8,889 nucleotides of DNA, from the NCBI GenBank assembly GCA_964630635.1, contig CAZVVM010000074.1:1-8889 (forward strand), in the 5' to 3' direction. The notes beneath the pieces are model-generated. The model did not search any database and had not been told where the DNA came from. It saw only the letters and a program-made list of their open reading frames with translations. The first letter of the stretch is position 1, and the number at the start of each line of letters is the position of its first letter. Below, piece after piece: positions 1 to 6,520 of the stretch. Origin of the DNA: Colimorpha_A sp964630635 (GTDB taxonomy: Bacteria > Bacillota > Clostridia > Oscillospirales > CAG-272). Position numbers and translations under genes: made by a program.

Positions 1-1
1 A

Positions 2-1408
2 AGCCGTGATTTACTTGATAAATACGAAGCTGCCAAGGCAATTCACGCCGAGCTTACCGACCTCAAAAAATATATTCCTCCTTATCAGCCGACCGATGCC
101 GAAATTATGCAGGTCAAAACCGCACAGCGTGGTATTAGTTCGCTTGAAAACAAACTTTGCGGTATGAATATCACTGCAGCAATCAATATGCTCGGTGGAA
201 ATAATGTTGGAATTACATCTGTTCGCACAGGTGAAGCAGTAAATATAACGGAGGGATTGGCTTCTATTACCGAAGCGGTAAAAATTGTTGTTCCCGGTGT
301 TATGGAAATGCAATTATCTCCTGCGGATGTGGATGTTTCCGCTATTAAAGAACAACTTGCTGAACAGCAAAAGCTTTTGGATAAAACTCTCGGCAAATAT
401 AAGGCGGAAACTTTAGCAGACCTTGAACAGTTGGCAAAATCTATCAATGATACAAAAATTAAGATGGACAATGCCAACAGCCGTTTGGCTTTGCTCTTGG
501 GTTCTAACACCTACGAAGAACTTGAAACCGGAGCAACTGCAATTACTGTAGCCGTTCGCACAAAAGATGAAATTGATGGTGATATACTTGGTCTTTGCGG
601 CAATAATGATATTGCAAGATTCATCACCGCAAAAGAAACTATTGTTGACAGTTATATAAACGAATACGGCAGTATCAACGACCTTAAAGCAAAAGCCTTT
701 GATTTGGAGATCGAGCTTAAAAAGGCAAAAGAATCTGTTGCAGGTGCAGAAGATATTCCTGCTGAATATCTTAGCATTACAGATCCCGATGCTCACCTTG
801 AAGGTTTACAGAACGATTTGAAATTTAAACAAAGTCTTCGTGAAACAGCGCTTACTTCTAAGACTGCTGCCGCAAGTAAATTGGAAAGCTATAAAGAAAA
901 CATTAACGGTGATCCCGTAGCGGATGTAGAAAAAGCAGAGCGTGTCTTTGAAGAACAAAAAGCGTTACTCAACCATTGGATTCATATCGCAGAGGTGTTT
1001 AAGGCACAAAAGGAAAATATCCACGACAATCCGATGCAGGATATTGCTGACCGCTTTACACATTATCTTGGTATTATCTCCGGCGGTAAGGTTTCTTCCG
1101 AGTTCCCCGAAGCAGACAAGCTGAATATGAACATTTACAGCGAGAGCAACCTACTGGATTACGGAAAATTGTCTGAAGGCACCAAGGAAACTGTTTCTCT
1201 CGCTTTCCGCCTTGCTGTGCTTGACCATCTGTTCCCTGATGGCGGTGGTGTGATTGTCTTTGACGATCCATTCACCGATATGGATGCCGATCGTACCGCA
1301 CAGTCCTGCGAGTTAATCAAAGAATGTGCCGCCCGCCATCAGGTTATCTTCCTAACTTGTAGAGAGGAATATCTTGATGCTTTGTGCGGGAATTGTATTC
1401 GCTTTTAA
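2..1408 (+). CDS. SMC/Rad50/YhaN-like coiled-coil ATPase, C-terminal part (5' end outside window)
   Basis: The frame is open from base 2, so the gene begins upstream; the first internal ATG at 107 is not a convincing start because the codons before it read as protein and no ribosome site precedes it. What remains is 468 residues. The middle is rich in E, K, L, A and Q with heptad-like stretches (about 310-480 and 690-1000), as in a coiled-coil arm. The end carries an ABC-type half: a signature-like LSEGTKETVSLAFRLAV, a Walker B VIVFDDPF with two acidic residues, a D-loop-like TDMDADR, and a final strand HQVIFLTC. Walker A must lie upstream. The closest known architecture is Rad50/SbcC or YhaN, ATPases acting on DNA ends, often beside a metallophosphoesterase nuclease; that partner is a prediction, not seen. 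A small gene follows after 12 bases with a GGAGG site, so the two were probably co-transcribed. A defence or repair role is possible but unproven. Confidence 0.8.
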   Translation, partial: SRDLLDKYEAAKAIHAELTDLKKYIPPYQPTDAEIMQVKTAQRGISSLENKLCGMNITAAINMLGGNNVGITSVRTGEAVNITEGLASITEAVKIVVPGVMEMQLSPADVDVSAIKEQLAEQQKLLDKTLGKYKAETLADLEQLAKSINDTKIKMDNANSRLALLLGSNTYEELETGATAITVAVRTKDEIDGDILGLCGNNDIARFITAKETIVDSYINEYGSINDLKAKAFDLEIELKKAKESVAGAEDIPAEYLSITDPDAHLEGLQNDLKFKQSLRETALTSKTAAASKLESYKENINGDPVADVEKAERVFEEQKALLNHWIHIAEVFKAQKENIHDNPMQDIADRFTHYLGIISGGKVSSEFPEADKLNMNIYSESNLLDYGKLSEGTKETVSLAFRLAVLDHLFPDGGGVIVFDDPFTDMDADRTAQSCELIKECAARHQVIFLTCREEYLDALCGNCIRF

Positions 1409-1420
1409 TGGAGGAAATTT

Positions 1421-1966
1421 ATGGCTGATGTAAATTTATTTATTAAGAGTTATTGGGACTACTTTCTTGAATTAGAAGAGCAATTTATAGAAACAAAACG
1501 CTTTGTGGCTTTTGATAAGGCCAATTCTAAATCATACTCCATTGAATACCTTAAATTATATCAAGCAGTCTGCAGCGAAATAGATGTTGTAGGAAAAGAA
1601 ATTGCTGTTGCAGTTAATCCAACATTTAAGATTGACAACAATACAAATATCAAAAAATGGGGATATGAAATTCAACAGAGATTTCCCAATATCAAAAATG
1701 TTGAAATTATATTCAATGGTGAAGATATTCTTCAACCCTATAAGGATTGGGAGTATGAAAAATGCACCACCGTCGATAAAAACGGGAAAGTGCGGAATGG
1801 ATTGAAGATAAAGGATGATAAAAGACCGTCCAATGGTGGCGGAATTACAATGACATTAAACACCGTCGAATCGGTTTAGTTGAAGGAACAAAGAATTTTC
1901 AATTAGCAAATCAGAGCAATTTGATACTGGCTTTTTCTGCATTATTTACTTTGGAAATGTTATACA
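1421..1966 (+). pseudogene. Small uncharacterised protein, frameshifted, C-terminus lost at a junction
   Basis: The gene starts at ATG 1421 with GGAGG six bases upstream. It reads 152 residues to a stop at 1879, but the last ~16 residues (after DDKRPS) are out of frame. From 1834 frame 1 instead gives WWRNYNDIKHHR and then a helical segment ending LFTLEMLYI. I recognise this WW-x-x-YN-x-x-KHHR pattern from small hypothetical clostridial proteins of about 190 residues. One missing A in the short A run at 1832-1833 restores a continuous protein (RPSKWWRNYN...). There is no slippery heptamer, so a mutation or an assembly error is likelier than programmed shifting. The protein looks soluble and mostly helical. 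A HEPN-like fold is conceivable from the helices and the basic KHHR motif but is not shown. The true end cannot be defined because the frame continues into a recombinase fragment near 1970-1990. Function is unknown; the close coupling to the ATPase suggests a partner. Confidence 0.65.
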
Positions 1967-1983
1967 TATCAAGTTCATTGGGA

Positions 1984-2151
1984 GACAAGTGCGCCGAGGT
2001 TGCAAGGAAGTATCTTGATTTTACCGAGCTGACAAAGCCTATGCTTAACGAACTCATTGACAAGATCGTGGTACACGAAGGTGATAAATCCACGGGTAAA
2101 CGAACACAGAAAATCGACATTTACTATCGCTTCATCGATCTCATTGGCTGA
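1984..2151 (+). pseudogene. Large serine recombinase, C-terminal (DUF4368-like) remnant
   Basis: About 55 residues in frame 1, from KCAEVARKYLDF to a TGA stop at 2149-2151. The pattern RKY-x-D-x-x-ELT followed by LNELIDKIVVHE, then a charged stretch and QKIDIYYRFI, is how the DUF4368-type C-terminus of TnpX/Tn4451-like large serine recombinases ends. Those recombinases are normally about 500-550 residues, with an N-terminal catalytic serine domain, a recombinase domain and a zinc ribbon; none of these is present. The fragment has no start of its own and is joined in frame to the end of the preceding small gene. It is a dead relic. Its presence argues that a serine-recombinase element once sat here and that a deletion or recombination removed most of the enzyme. 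The exact left edge is uncertain by about 20 bases. Confidence 0.75.
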
Positions 2152-2208
2152 TGAAGCGAGAAAGATGCTTTATATATAGTCAACACACGTGCATATAATT
2201 TTGTTCGT

Positions 2209-2484
2209 TTCCGCAGGCGGGGCGTCGAGGTAGGGGTTCCCGAAAATGAGCAAAGCGAGTTTTTGGGGTTCCCGAGGTTGTCGCCCCCTACAAAGCAACA
2301 TTCGACTGTATCGCGCTTTATATCAACCTTCAAAAGATTCTGTAACAAAGAATGCGGTGAAAAAATATGGCAGAGAACATTTTTTGACCATATTATAAGA
2401 GACCAAAGAGATTACGAAGAACATGTAAAATACATCCACGAAAACCCCGCAAAGTGGTATTTCGATAAATTATACTCAGAATAA
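2209..2484 (+). pseudogene. REP-associated tyrosine (Y1/IS200-like) transposase, C-terminal remnant
   Basis: Frame 1 is open from 2155 to the TAA at 2482-2484 but has no good start; the only candidate is a TTG at 2263 without a ribosome site. The clearly recognisable part starts near 2299: STVSRFISTFKRFC, then IWQRTFFDHIIRD, DYEEHVKYIHENPAKW and a terminal DKLYSE. This order matches the C-terminal third of REP-associated transposases (RAYTs), which act on single-stranded palindromic DNA. The N-terminal HUH (His-hydrophobic-His) domain is absent, so the gene cannot be active. The segment before it (FRRRGVEVGVPENEQSEFLG, about 2209-2268) resembles the variable linker seen in clostridial RAYTs and is made of repeated, palindromic DNA. 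The upstream boundary, between the recombinase stop at 2151 and about 2209, is not defined. A terminator follows immediately. Confidence 0.75.
2230..2291. repeat. Palindromic/direct repeat unit inside the transposase remnant
   Basis: The outer arms GTAGGGG (2230-2236) and CCCCTAC (2285-2291) are exact inverted repeats. Inside them the 11-mer GGGGTTCCCGA occurs twice in direct orientation (2233-2243 and 2265-2275). Between those copies CCCGAAAA (2239-2246) can pair with TTTTTGGG (2260-2267) with one G-T wobble. The whole stays in frame in the transposase remnant. RAYT proteins are known to recognise REP-like hairpins, so this may be such an element carried within the gene's linker region; that role is inferred. 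Confidence 0.5.
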
Positions 2485-2509
2485 AAAGCAGAGCCGAAGC
2501 TCTGCTTTT
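2464..2509 (+). repeat. RAYT tail plus hairpin, copy 1 of a direct repeat
   Basis: This copy covers the last codons of the transposase remnant (DKLYSE, stop) and the adjoining hairpin. A second copy in the same orientation lies at 7313-7360, about 4.85 kb away. The two share GATAAATTATA, GAATAAAAA, AGCAGAG and CTCTGCTTTT. They differ at a few bases, mostly in the hairpin top where paired changes keep the stem. Confidence 0.7.
2484..2509. terminator. Bidirectional intrinsic terminator between transposase remnant and hydrolase operon
   Basis: An 11-bp stem AAAAGCAGAGC (2484-2494) pairs with GCTCTGCTTTT (2499-2509) around a CGAA loop. Read on the minus strand the loop is UUCG closed by C-G, an exceptionally stable tetraloop, and it is followed by a T-rich run. 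It begins five bases after the stop of the minus-strand hydrolase gene, so it is well placed to end that operon. On the plus strand it overlaps the transposase stop codon. Confidence 0.85.
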
Positions 2510-2513
2510 CTAT

Positions 2514-4427
2514 TTACTTAAGAAGGAACGCTCTGTAACCGAGGATATTACCTGTTTCAAAGACGGTGCGTCCGTTTTCGCACTTGCTTTCGACCTTGGT
2601 CATTTCGGGAAGGATATAAACCTCGTTATACTCGCCCTTGAGCGATACTTCCACGCTCTTCATATAGACGTGTTCCTCTACGATGCCGCGGTTCATCTTA
2701 TGCTCGGGATAGGTTGATTTTACGTGGAACACCGTTGACGTGTCGTTTTTCGTAAGAGCAACTGTTGCCGTTTTCGGCATATCGGGGGATTCAATAAGCT
2801 TCTCGGGAAGAAGCGCGTCGATAAGCGTCTTTACAAGGTCTCTGTGCTCAACGAGGAAGTTGTCGATGTACGCCTTGAAGACGTTAAAGCAGATGCAGGC
2901 GGTATTTTCGCCCAAAACTGCCGCGCTGTACTCGGTCGGCTCGCCCTGAGGTCTATAGTAGCAGGACTGTCTGCCGTCCCAGGTGAAGTTTACTACGTTA
3001 TTTACGTACTTCGCCTTCTCTATACCGCTTACGTTCTTGATAACTCTCGACAGGTCGTACATCGCCCAGCGCATATCGCTTCCTTCTACGGTGTAATACG
3101 CGTTGTCTCTATCGTCTTTTCCGACAACCTCGATATAGTCAAGAAGTCCGCTTCTCTTTCCGAGGTCGACTGCGGCGCCCGTGAAGATGATCTTTCCGCC
3201 GTTTTTGACGTAGTCGTTAAGACGCTTTTCGAGCTTTTCGTCAAATCCGCCCTCTTCTACGAGAAGAAGCTTGACGTTCTCAAACGCGCCGTTTTCATCG
3301 TATACGTTGTACGGAAGCTTCAGCTCCTTGAGCATTCTGGAGACGCCCTTCATATAGTTAGGCAAACGGACGGTTTGGAGAGTAGAGTGAACGAGAACGC
3401 CGACCTCGACGATATTGTCGGAGTTTTCAATATACGGCTCGTACGACATTCTTTCTTCCATTACCTTGCCCATACGGGAAGCGACCTCGTTTTCAAAGCC
3501 GTCTACCGGGTGCATATGGTCGCCGAAGGATATACCGAAGCTGTTCATCATAGCGTCGTAAAGGTCGTTCTGCATCGAAGCAAGCGGCTTAACTCCGCCG
3601 AAGTCGCCCCAGGAATTCTGGAAGCGTCCGCTCATAAAGAGGCGATCCTCGTATATGGGTCTAGCATACGCTGCCATATAATCAAAGTAATCGTAGCCCC
3701 ATGACGGATCGGTCGTAAGGCACTCAAGCTCGGCGTGTGTCTGGAAGCCCGAGGCGAGCGACATACTGTTGATATACGTCTTGATCTTGCCGTTCTTTTC
3801 GCCGATAGCTTCCTTCATTTCGGAAGCAAATTCAAGACGCACCGTGTTCTGATATTCGATAACAGCCCAGTGATCGTCCATATTGACGCCTTTTTTCTGC
3901 ATTTCTGCCATACATCTCGGGCAGTAGCAGGGGCTGAGAGTGAAGCAATCGCAGAAAAGTCCGTCGATATCGTACTCGCAGATCTCGCGCAGCTCGTTAA
4001 GGAAATACTTTCTGTAATCGGAATTATAGCACATAAGACGGAAGAAGTTATCCTTTTTGTCTTGTGAATAAACCGTTCCGTTCTTTGCGATCTTCAGCCA
4101 GCCGTAATTATCTGCCATAAGCTCGTGATTGAGACCGACGTTGATATAGGCGGTAACGCCGATATTTCTCTTATGGCAGGCGTCGATCATTTCTTTAAGA
4201 GGATCGCGGTCGCCAAGACCGGGATATTTTTTACCGATCTTCGTGTTATAGTAGCTGTAACCCATATTACAGCGCGCGGCGACGTTTGCATACTCAATAT
4301 GTGCGTTTTCAAGCTGCTCTGCGAATTTCTCCGCGTCAAAGTTCGCGAGAATATTGTCTATTCCGGGCGAGGTGTGAAAATCATAGTGAATTGCTCTGCC
4401 GAATTTTTTTCCTACTGTTTTTACCAT
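2514..4427 (-). CDS. GHL6-type glycoside hydrolase, downstream paralogue
   Basis: A 637-residue protein without signal peptide or membrane segment, so cytoplasmic. Residues 1-330 look like a (beta/alpha)8 hydrolase barrel of the hypothetical glycosyl hydrolase 6 (GHL6) type, a group that to my memory includes GH151 alpha-L-fucosidases. IHYDFHTSPG stands at 13-22. Strand-4-like YDIDGLFCDC (152-161) offers Asp160 as candidate nucleophile. A CxCxxC cluster (Cys167, 169, 172) follows, recalling the zinc cluster of GH42 enzymes. Residues about 335-435 resemble the GH42 trimerisation/glutaminase-like domain, with KLEKRLNDYVKNGGKIIFTGA. The rest is probably beta-sandwich. The ATG at 4425-4427 has a GGAG about ten bases upstream, weaker than that of its paralogue, whose stop is 24 bases away; the two form an operon. 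About 83% identity to the neighbour, with differences clustered near the presumed active site. Substrate unknown; a fucoside or galactoside is only a guess. Confidence 0.8.
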   Translation of the reverse strand: MVKTVGKKFGRAIHYDFHTSPGIDNILANFDAEKFAEQLENAHIEYANVAARCNMGYSYYNTKIGKKYPGLGDRDPLKEMIDACHKRNIGVTAYINVGLNHELMADNYGWLKIAKNGTVYSQDKKDNFFRLMCYNSDYRKYFLNELREICEYDIDGLFCDCFTLSPCYCPRCMAEMQKKGVNMDDHWAVIEYQNTVRLEFASEMKEAIGEKNGKIKTYINSMSLASGFQTHAELECLTTDPSWGYDYFDYMAAYARPIYEDRLFMSGRFQNSWGDFGGVKPLASMQNDLYDAMMNSFGISFGDHMHPVDGFENEVASRMGKVMEERMSYEPYIENSDNIVEVGVLVHSTLQTVRLPNYMKGVSRMLKELKLPYNVYDENGAFENVKLLLVEEGGFDEKLEKRLNDYVKNGGKIIFTGAAVDLGKRSGLLDYIEVVGKDDRDNAYYTVEGSDMRWAMYDLSRVIKNVSGIEKAKYVNNVVNFTWDGRQSCYYRPQGEPTEYSAAVLGENTACICFNVFKAYIDNFLVEHRDLVKTLIDALLPEKLIESPDMPKTATVALTKNDTSTVFHVKSTYPEHKMNRGIVEEHVYMKSVEVSLKGEYNEVYILPEMTKVESKCENGRTVFETGNILGYRAFLLK

Positions 4428-4451
4428 TTTGTTTTTTCTCCGTTTTATATA

Positions 4452-6368
4452 TTATTTCAAAAGGAACGCTCTGTAACCGAGAACGTCGCCGGTTTCAAAG
4501 ACTGTGCGTCCGTTTTCGAGTTTAGACTCAATCTGGGTCATTTCGGGGAGAATATATACCTCATTATACTCTCCCTTAAGAGATACCTCCGCGCTCTTCA
4601 TATAGGTGTGATCCTCGATGATTCCGCGGTTCATCTTATGCTCGGGGTAGGTTGCTTTTACGTGGAAAACCGTTGACGTATCGTTTTTCGTAAGAGCCAC
4701 GGTCGTCGTCTTGGGCATATTGGGTGCCTCGATAAGCTTTTCGGGAAGGAGCGCGTCGATAAGCATCTTTACAAGGTCTCTGTGCTCAACGAGGAAGTTA
4801 TCTATATACGCCTTGAAAACGTTGAAGCAGATGCAGGCGGTATTTTCGCCAAGGACTGCCGCGCTGTACTCGGTCGGCTCGCCCTGCGGACGGTAATAGC
4901 AGGATTGTCTACCGTCCCAGGTGAAGTTTACGACGTTATTTACGTACTTCGCCTTCTCTATACCGCTTACGTTCTTGATAACTCTCGACAGGTCGTACAT
5001 CGCCCAGCGCATATCGCTTCCTTCTACCGTAAAGTAAGCGTTATCTCTGGGATCGGGACCAATAAGCTCGATATAGTCAAGAAGTCCGCTTCTCTTTCCG
5101 AGGTCGACTGCGGCGCCCGTAAAGATGATCTTTCCGCCGTTTTTGACGTAATCGTTCAGACGCTTTTCGAGCTTTTCGTCAAATCTTGCGCTCTCCTCTG
5201 TGATAAGAAGCTTGACGTTCTCGAACGCGCCGTTTTCATCGTACACGTTGTACTGAAGCTTCAGCTCCTTCATCATTCTTGCCATACCCTTAAGGGCGGG
5301 CGCCATTTCTCTTCTGAACTTGTTTGAATGAATGAGCACACCGACCTCGACTACGTTGTCGGAATTTTCAATATACGGCTCGTACGCCATTCTTTCTTCC
5401 ATTACCTTGCCGACGCGGGAAGCGACCTCGTTTTCAAAGCCGTCAACGGGATGCAGATGGTCGCCGAAGGATATACCGAAGCTGTTCATCATAGCGTCGT
5501 AAAGGTCGTTCTGCATAGAAGTAAACGTCTTGATTCCGCCGAAATCACCCCATTCGTTTTGGAAGCGTCCGCTCATATAGAGGCGATCCTCGTAAAGAGT
5601 TCTCGTATATGCGGCAAGGGAATCAAAATAGTCGTATCCCAATACCGGAATGGTCGGCAGACCCTCTATCTCTGCGTGCGTCTGGAAGCCGACAGTCCAG
5701 GATAAGCCGTTTATATACAGCTTGATCTTGTCTTTCTTCTCGCCCATCGCTTCCTTCATTTCGGCGGCAAATTCGAGCCGAACGTCATTCTGATAGCTGA
5801 TAACGGCGAAGTCGTCGTTCATATCGACGCCTCTTTTTCTCATTTCTTCGACACATTTCGGACAGAAGCATTCGCGGAGCTGGTAGCAGTCGAGGAAAAG
5901 ACCGTCGATATCGTATTCACAGATCTCGCGTATCTCGTTTAAGAAATACTGTCTGTAACCCGAATTGTAGCACATAACGCGGAAGAAGTTATCCTTCTTG
6001 TTGTCACCGTAGACCTTTCCGTTCTTTGCAATCTTTAGCCAGCCGTAATTATCCGCCGCGATCTCGTGATTGAGACCGATATTCGTATATGCGGTAACGC
6101 CGATATTTCTCTTATGGCAGGCGTCGATCATTTCCTTAAGAGGATCGCGGTCGCCAAGCCCCGGGTACTTTTTGCCGATCTTTGTATTGTAGTAGCTGTA
6201 ACCCATATTACAGCGTGCGGTAACGTTTGCGTACTCAATATGTGCCTTCTCAAGCTGATCTGCGAATTTTTCCGCGTCAAAATTCCCGAAAATATTGTCT
6301 ACCCCGGGAGACGTATGAAAATCGTAATGAATGGCTCTGCCGAATTTTTTTCCTACTGTTTTTACCAT
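4452..6368 (-). CDS. GHL6-type glycoside hydrolase, operon-proximal paralogue
   Basis: A 638-residue cytoplasmic protein, the first gene of the two-gene minus-strand operon. The start at 6366-6368 is fixed by a perfect AGGAGG six bases upstream and by the N-terminus MVKTVGKKFGRAIHYDFHTS, identical to that of its paralogue. Domain order is the same: barrel (about 1-330) with candidate nucleophile Asp160 in YDIDGLFLDC, cysteine cluster CFCPKC (167-172), trimerisation-like domain (about 335-436), C-terminal beta-rich domain. It differs from the second copy mainly at 159-195, 217-285 and 346-371, and by one extra residue in TEESARF. A run of about 86 residues after TVEG (near 447-533) is identical in both. 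The divergent AraC-type gene starts 152 bases away and is the likely regulator, probably responding to the substrate or product. Family assignment is from remembered motifs; a general alpha-amylase-like or beta-galactosidase-trimerisation label is also possible. Confidence 0.8.
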   Translation of the reverse strand: MVKTVGKKFGRAIHYDFHTSPGVDNIFGNFDAEKFADQLEKAHIEYANVTARCNMGYSYYNTKIGKKYPGLGDRDPLKEMIDACHKRNIGVTAYTNIGLNHEIAADNYGWLKIAKNGKVYGDNKKDNFFRVMCYNSGYRQYFLNEIREICEYDIDGLFLDCYQLRECFCPKCVEEMRKRGVDMNDDFAVISYQNDVRLEFAAEMKEAMGEKKDKIKLYINGLSWTVGFQTHAEIEGLPTIPVLGYDYFDSLAAYTRTLYEDRLYMSGRFQNEWGDFGGIKTFTSMQNDLYDAMMNSFGISFGDHLHPVDGFENEVASRVGKVMEERMAYEPYIENSDNVVEVGVLIHSNKFRREMAPALKGMARMMKELKLQYNVYDENGAFENVKLLITEESARFDEKLEKRLNDYVKNGGKIIFTGAAVDLGKRSGLLDYIELIGPDPRDNAYFTVEGSDMRWAMYDLSRVIKNVSGIEKAKYVNNVVNFTWDGRQSCYYRPQGEPTEYSAAVLGENTACICFNVFKAYIDNFLVEHRDLVKMLIDALLPEKLIEAPNMPKTTTVALTKNDTSTVFHVKATYPEHKMNRGIIEDHTYMKSAEVSLKGEYNEVYILPEMTQIESKLENGRTVFETGDVLGYRAFLLK

Positions 6369-6397
6369 GATGCGCCTCCTGCATTTTTTTATATTTT

Positions 6398-6410
6398 ATC
6401 AGATTTTTAT
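6398..6410 (+). repeat. 13-bp direct repeat, copy 1 (candidate operator)
   Basis: ATCAGATTTTTAT occurs here, between the hydrolase promoter candidate and its ribosome site, and again at 6495-6507. AraC-family proteins often bind direct half-sites, so this pair is a plausible operator. The A/T-rich composition makes chance possible. Confidence 0.35.
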
Positions 6411-6419
6411 ACTGCTTCG

Positions 6420-6448
6420 AATATCATTTTTCGTATGAAATCTATCAA
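6420..6448 (-). promoter_or_regulatory. Candidate sigma-A promoter of the hydrolase operon
   Basis: On the minus strand TTGATA (6448-6443) stands 17 bases before GATATT (6425-6420). This predicts a start near 6413 and a leader of about 45 bases to the ATG at 6368. The -35 is good (5/6), the -10 is poor (4/6), as expected for a promoter needing an activator. It is the best pair I found in the intergenic region. Confidence 0.4.
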
Positions 6449-6462
6449 TTTTAATTATAATA

Positions 6463-6491
6463 TTGACAGATTAAGAGCTTATTGGTAAAAT
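6463..6491 (+). promoter_or_regulatory. Strong sigma-A promoter of the AraC-family gene
   Basis: TTGACA (6463-6468) is a perfect -35 and is followed after exactly 17 bases by TAAAAT (6486-6491), with a TG one base before it (6483-6484) as an extended -10. Transcription would begin around 6498. That places the in-frame TTG at 6482 upstream of the transcript and supports ATG 6521 as the true start. The -35 lies 14 bases from the -35 of the divergent hydrolase promoter candidate, so one bound protein could affect both. Confidence 0.7.
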
Positions 6492-6494
6492 ATA

Positions 6495-6507
6495 ATCAGA
6501 TTTTTAT
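6495..6507 (+). repeat. 13-bp direct repeat, copy 2 (candidate operator, overlaps the regulator's start site)
   Basis: Second copy of ATCAGATTTTTAT, 97 bases from the first. It overlaps the predicted transcription start of the AraC-family gene, where binding would repress that gene. Autorepression together with control of the divergent operon is a common AraC-family arrangement; here it is inference. Confidence 0.35.
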
Positions 6508-6520
6508 TTGGGGTATTATT

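Noticed and set aside
1826..1840. Programmed ribosomal frameshift in the small gene
   Set aside because: No X-XXY-YYZ slippery heptamer, no clear downstream structure, and the resulting product would run into recombinase debris.
2844..3704. Plus-strand open frame of 286 codons opposite the downstream hydrolase
   Set aside because: It is an antisense shadow: the minus strand holds the conserved hydrolase, the same antisense frame appears shorter and broken opposite the paralogue, and no ribosome site or family pattern is present.
6482..6520. TTG at 6482 as a longer start for the AraC-family gene
   Set aside because: It overlaps the promoter -10 and lies upstream of the predicted transcript start; ATG 6521 has a ribosome site and fits the usual family length.
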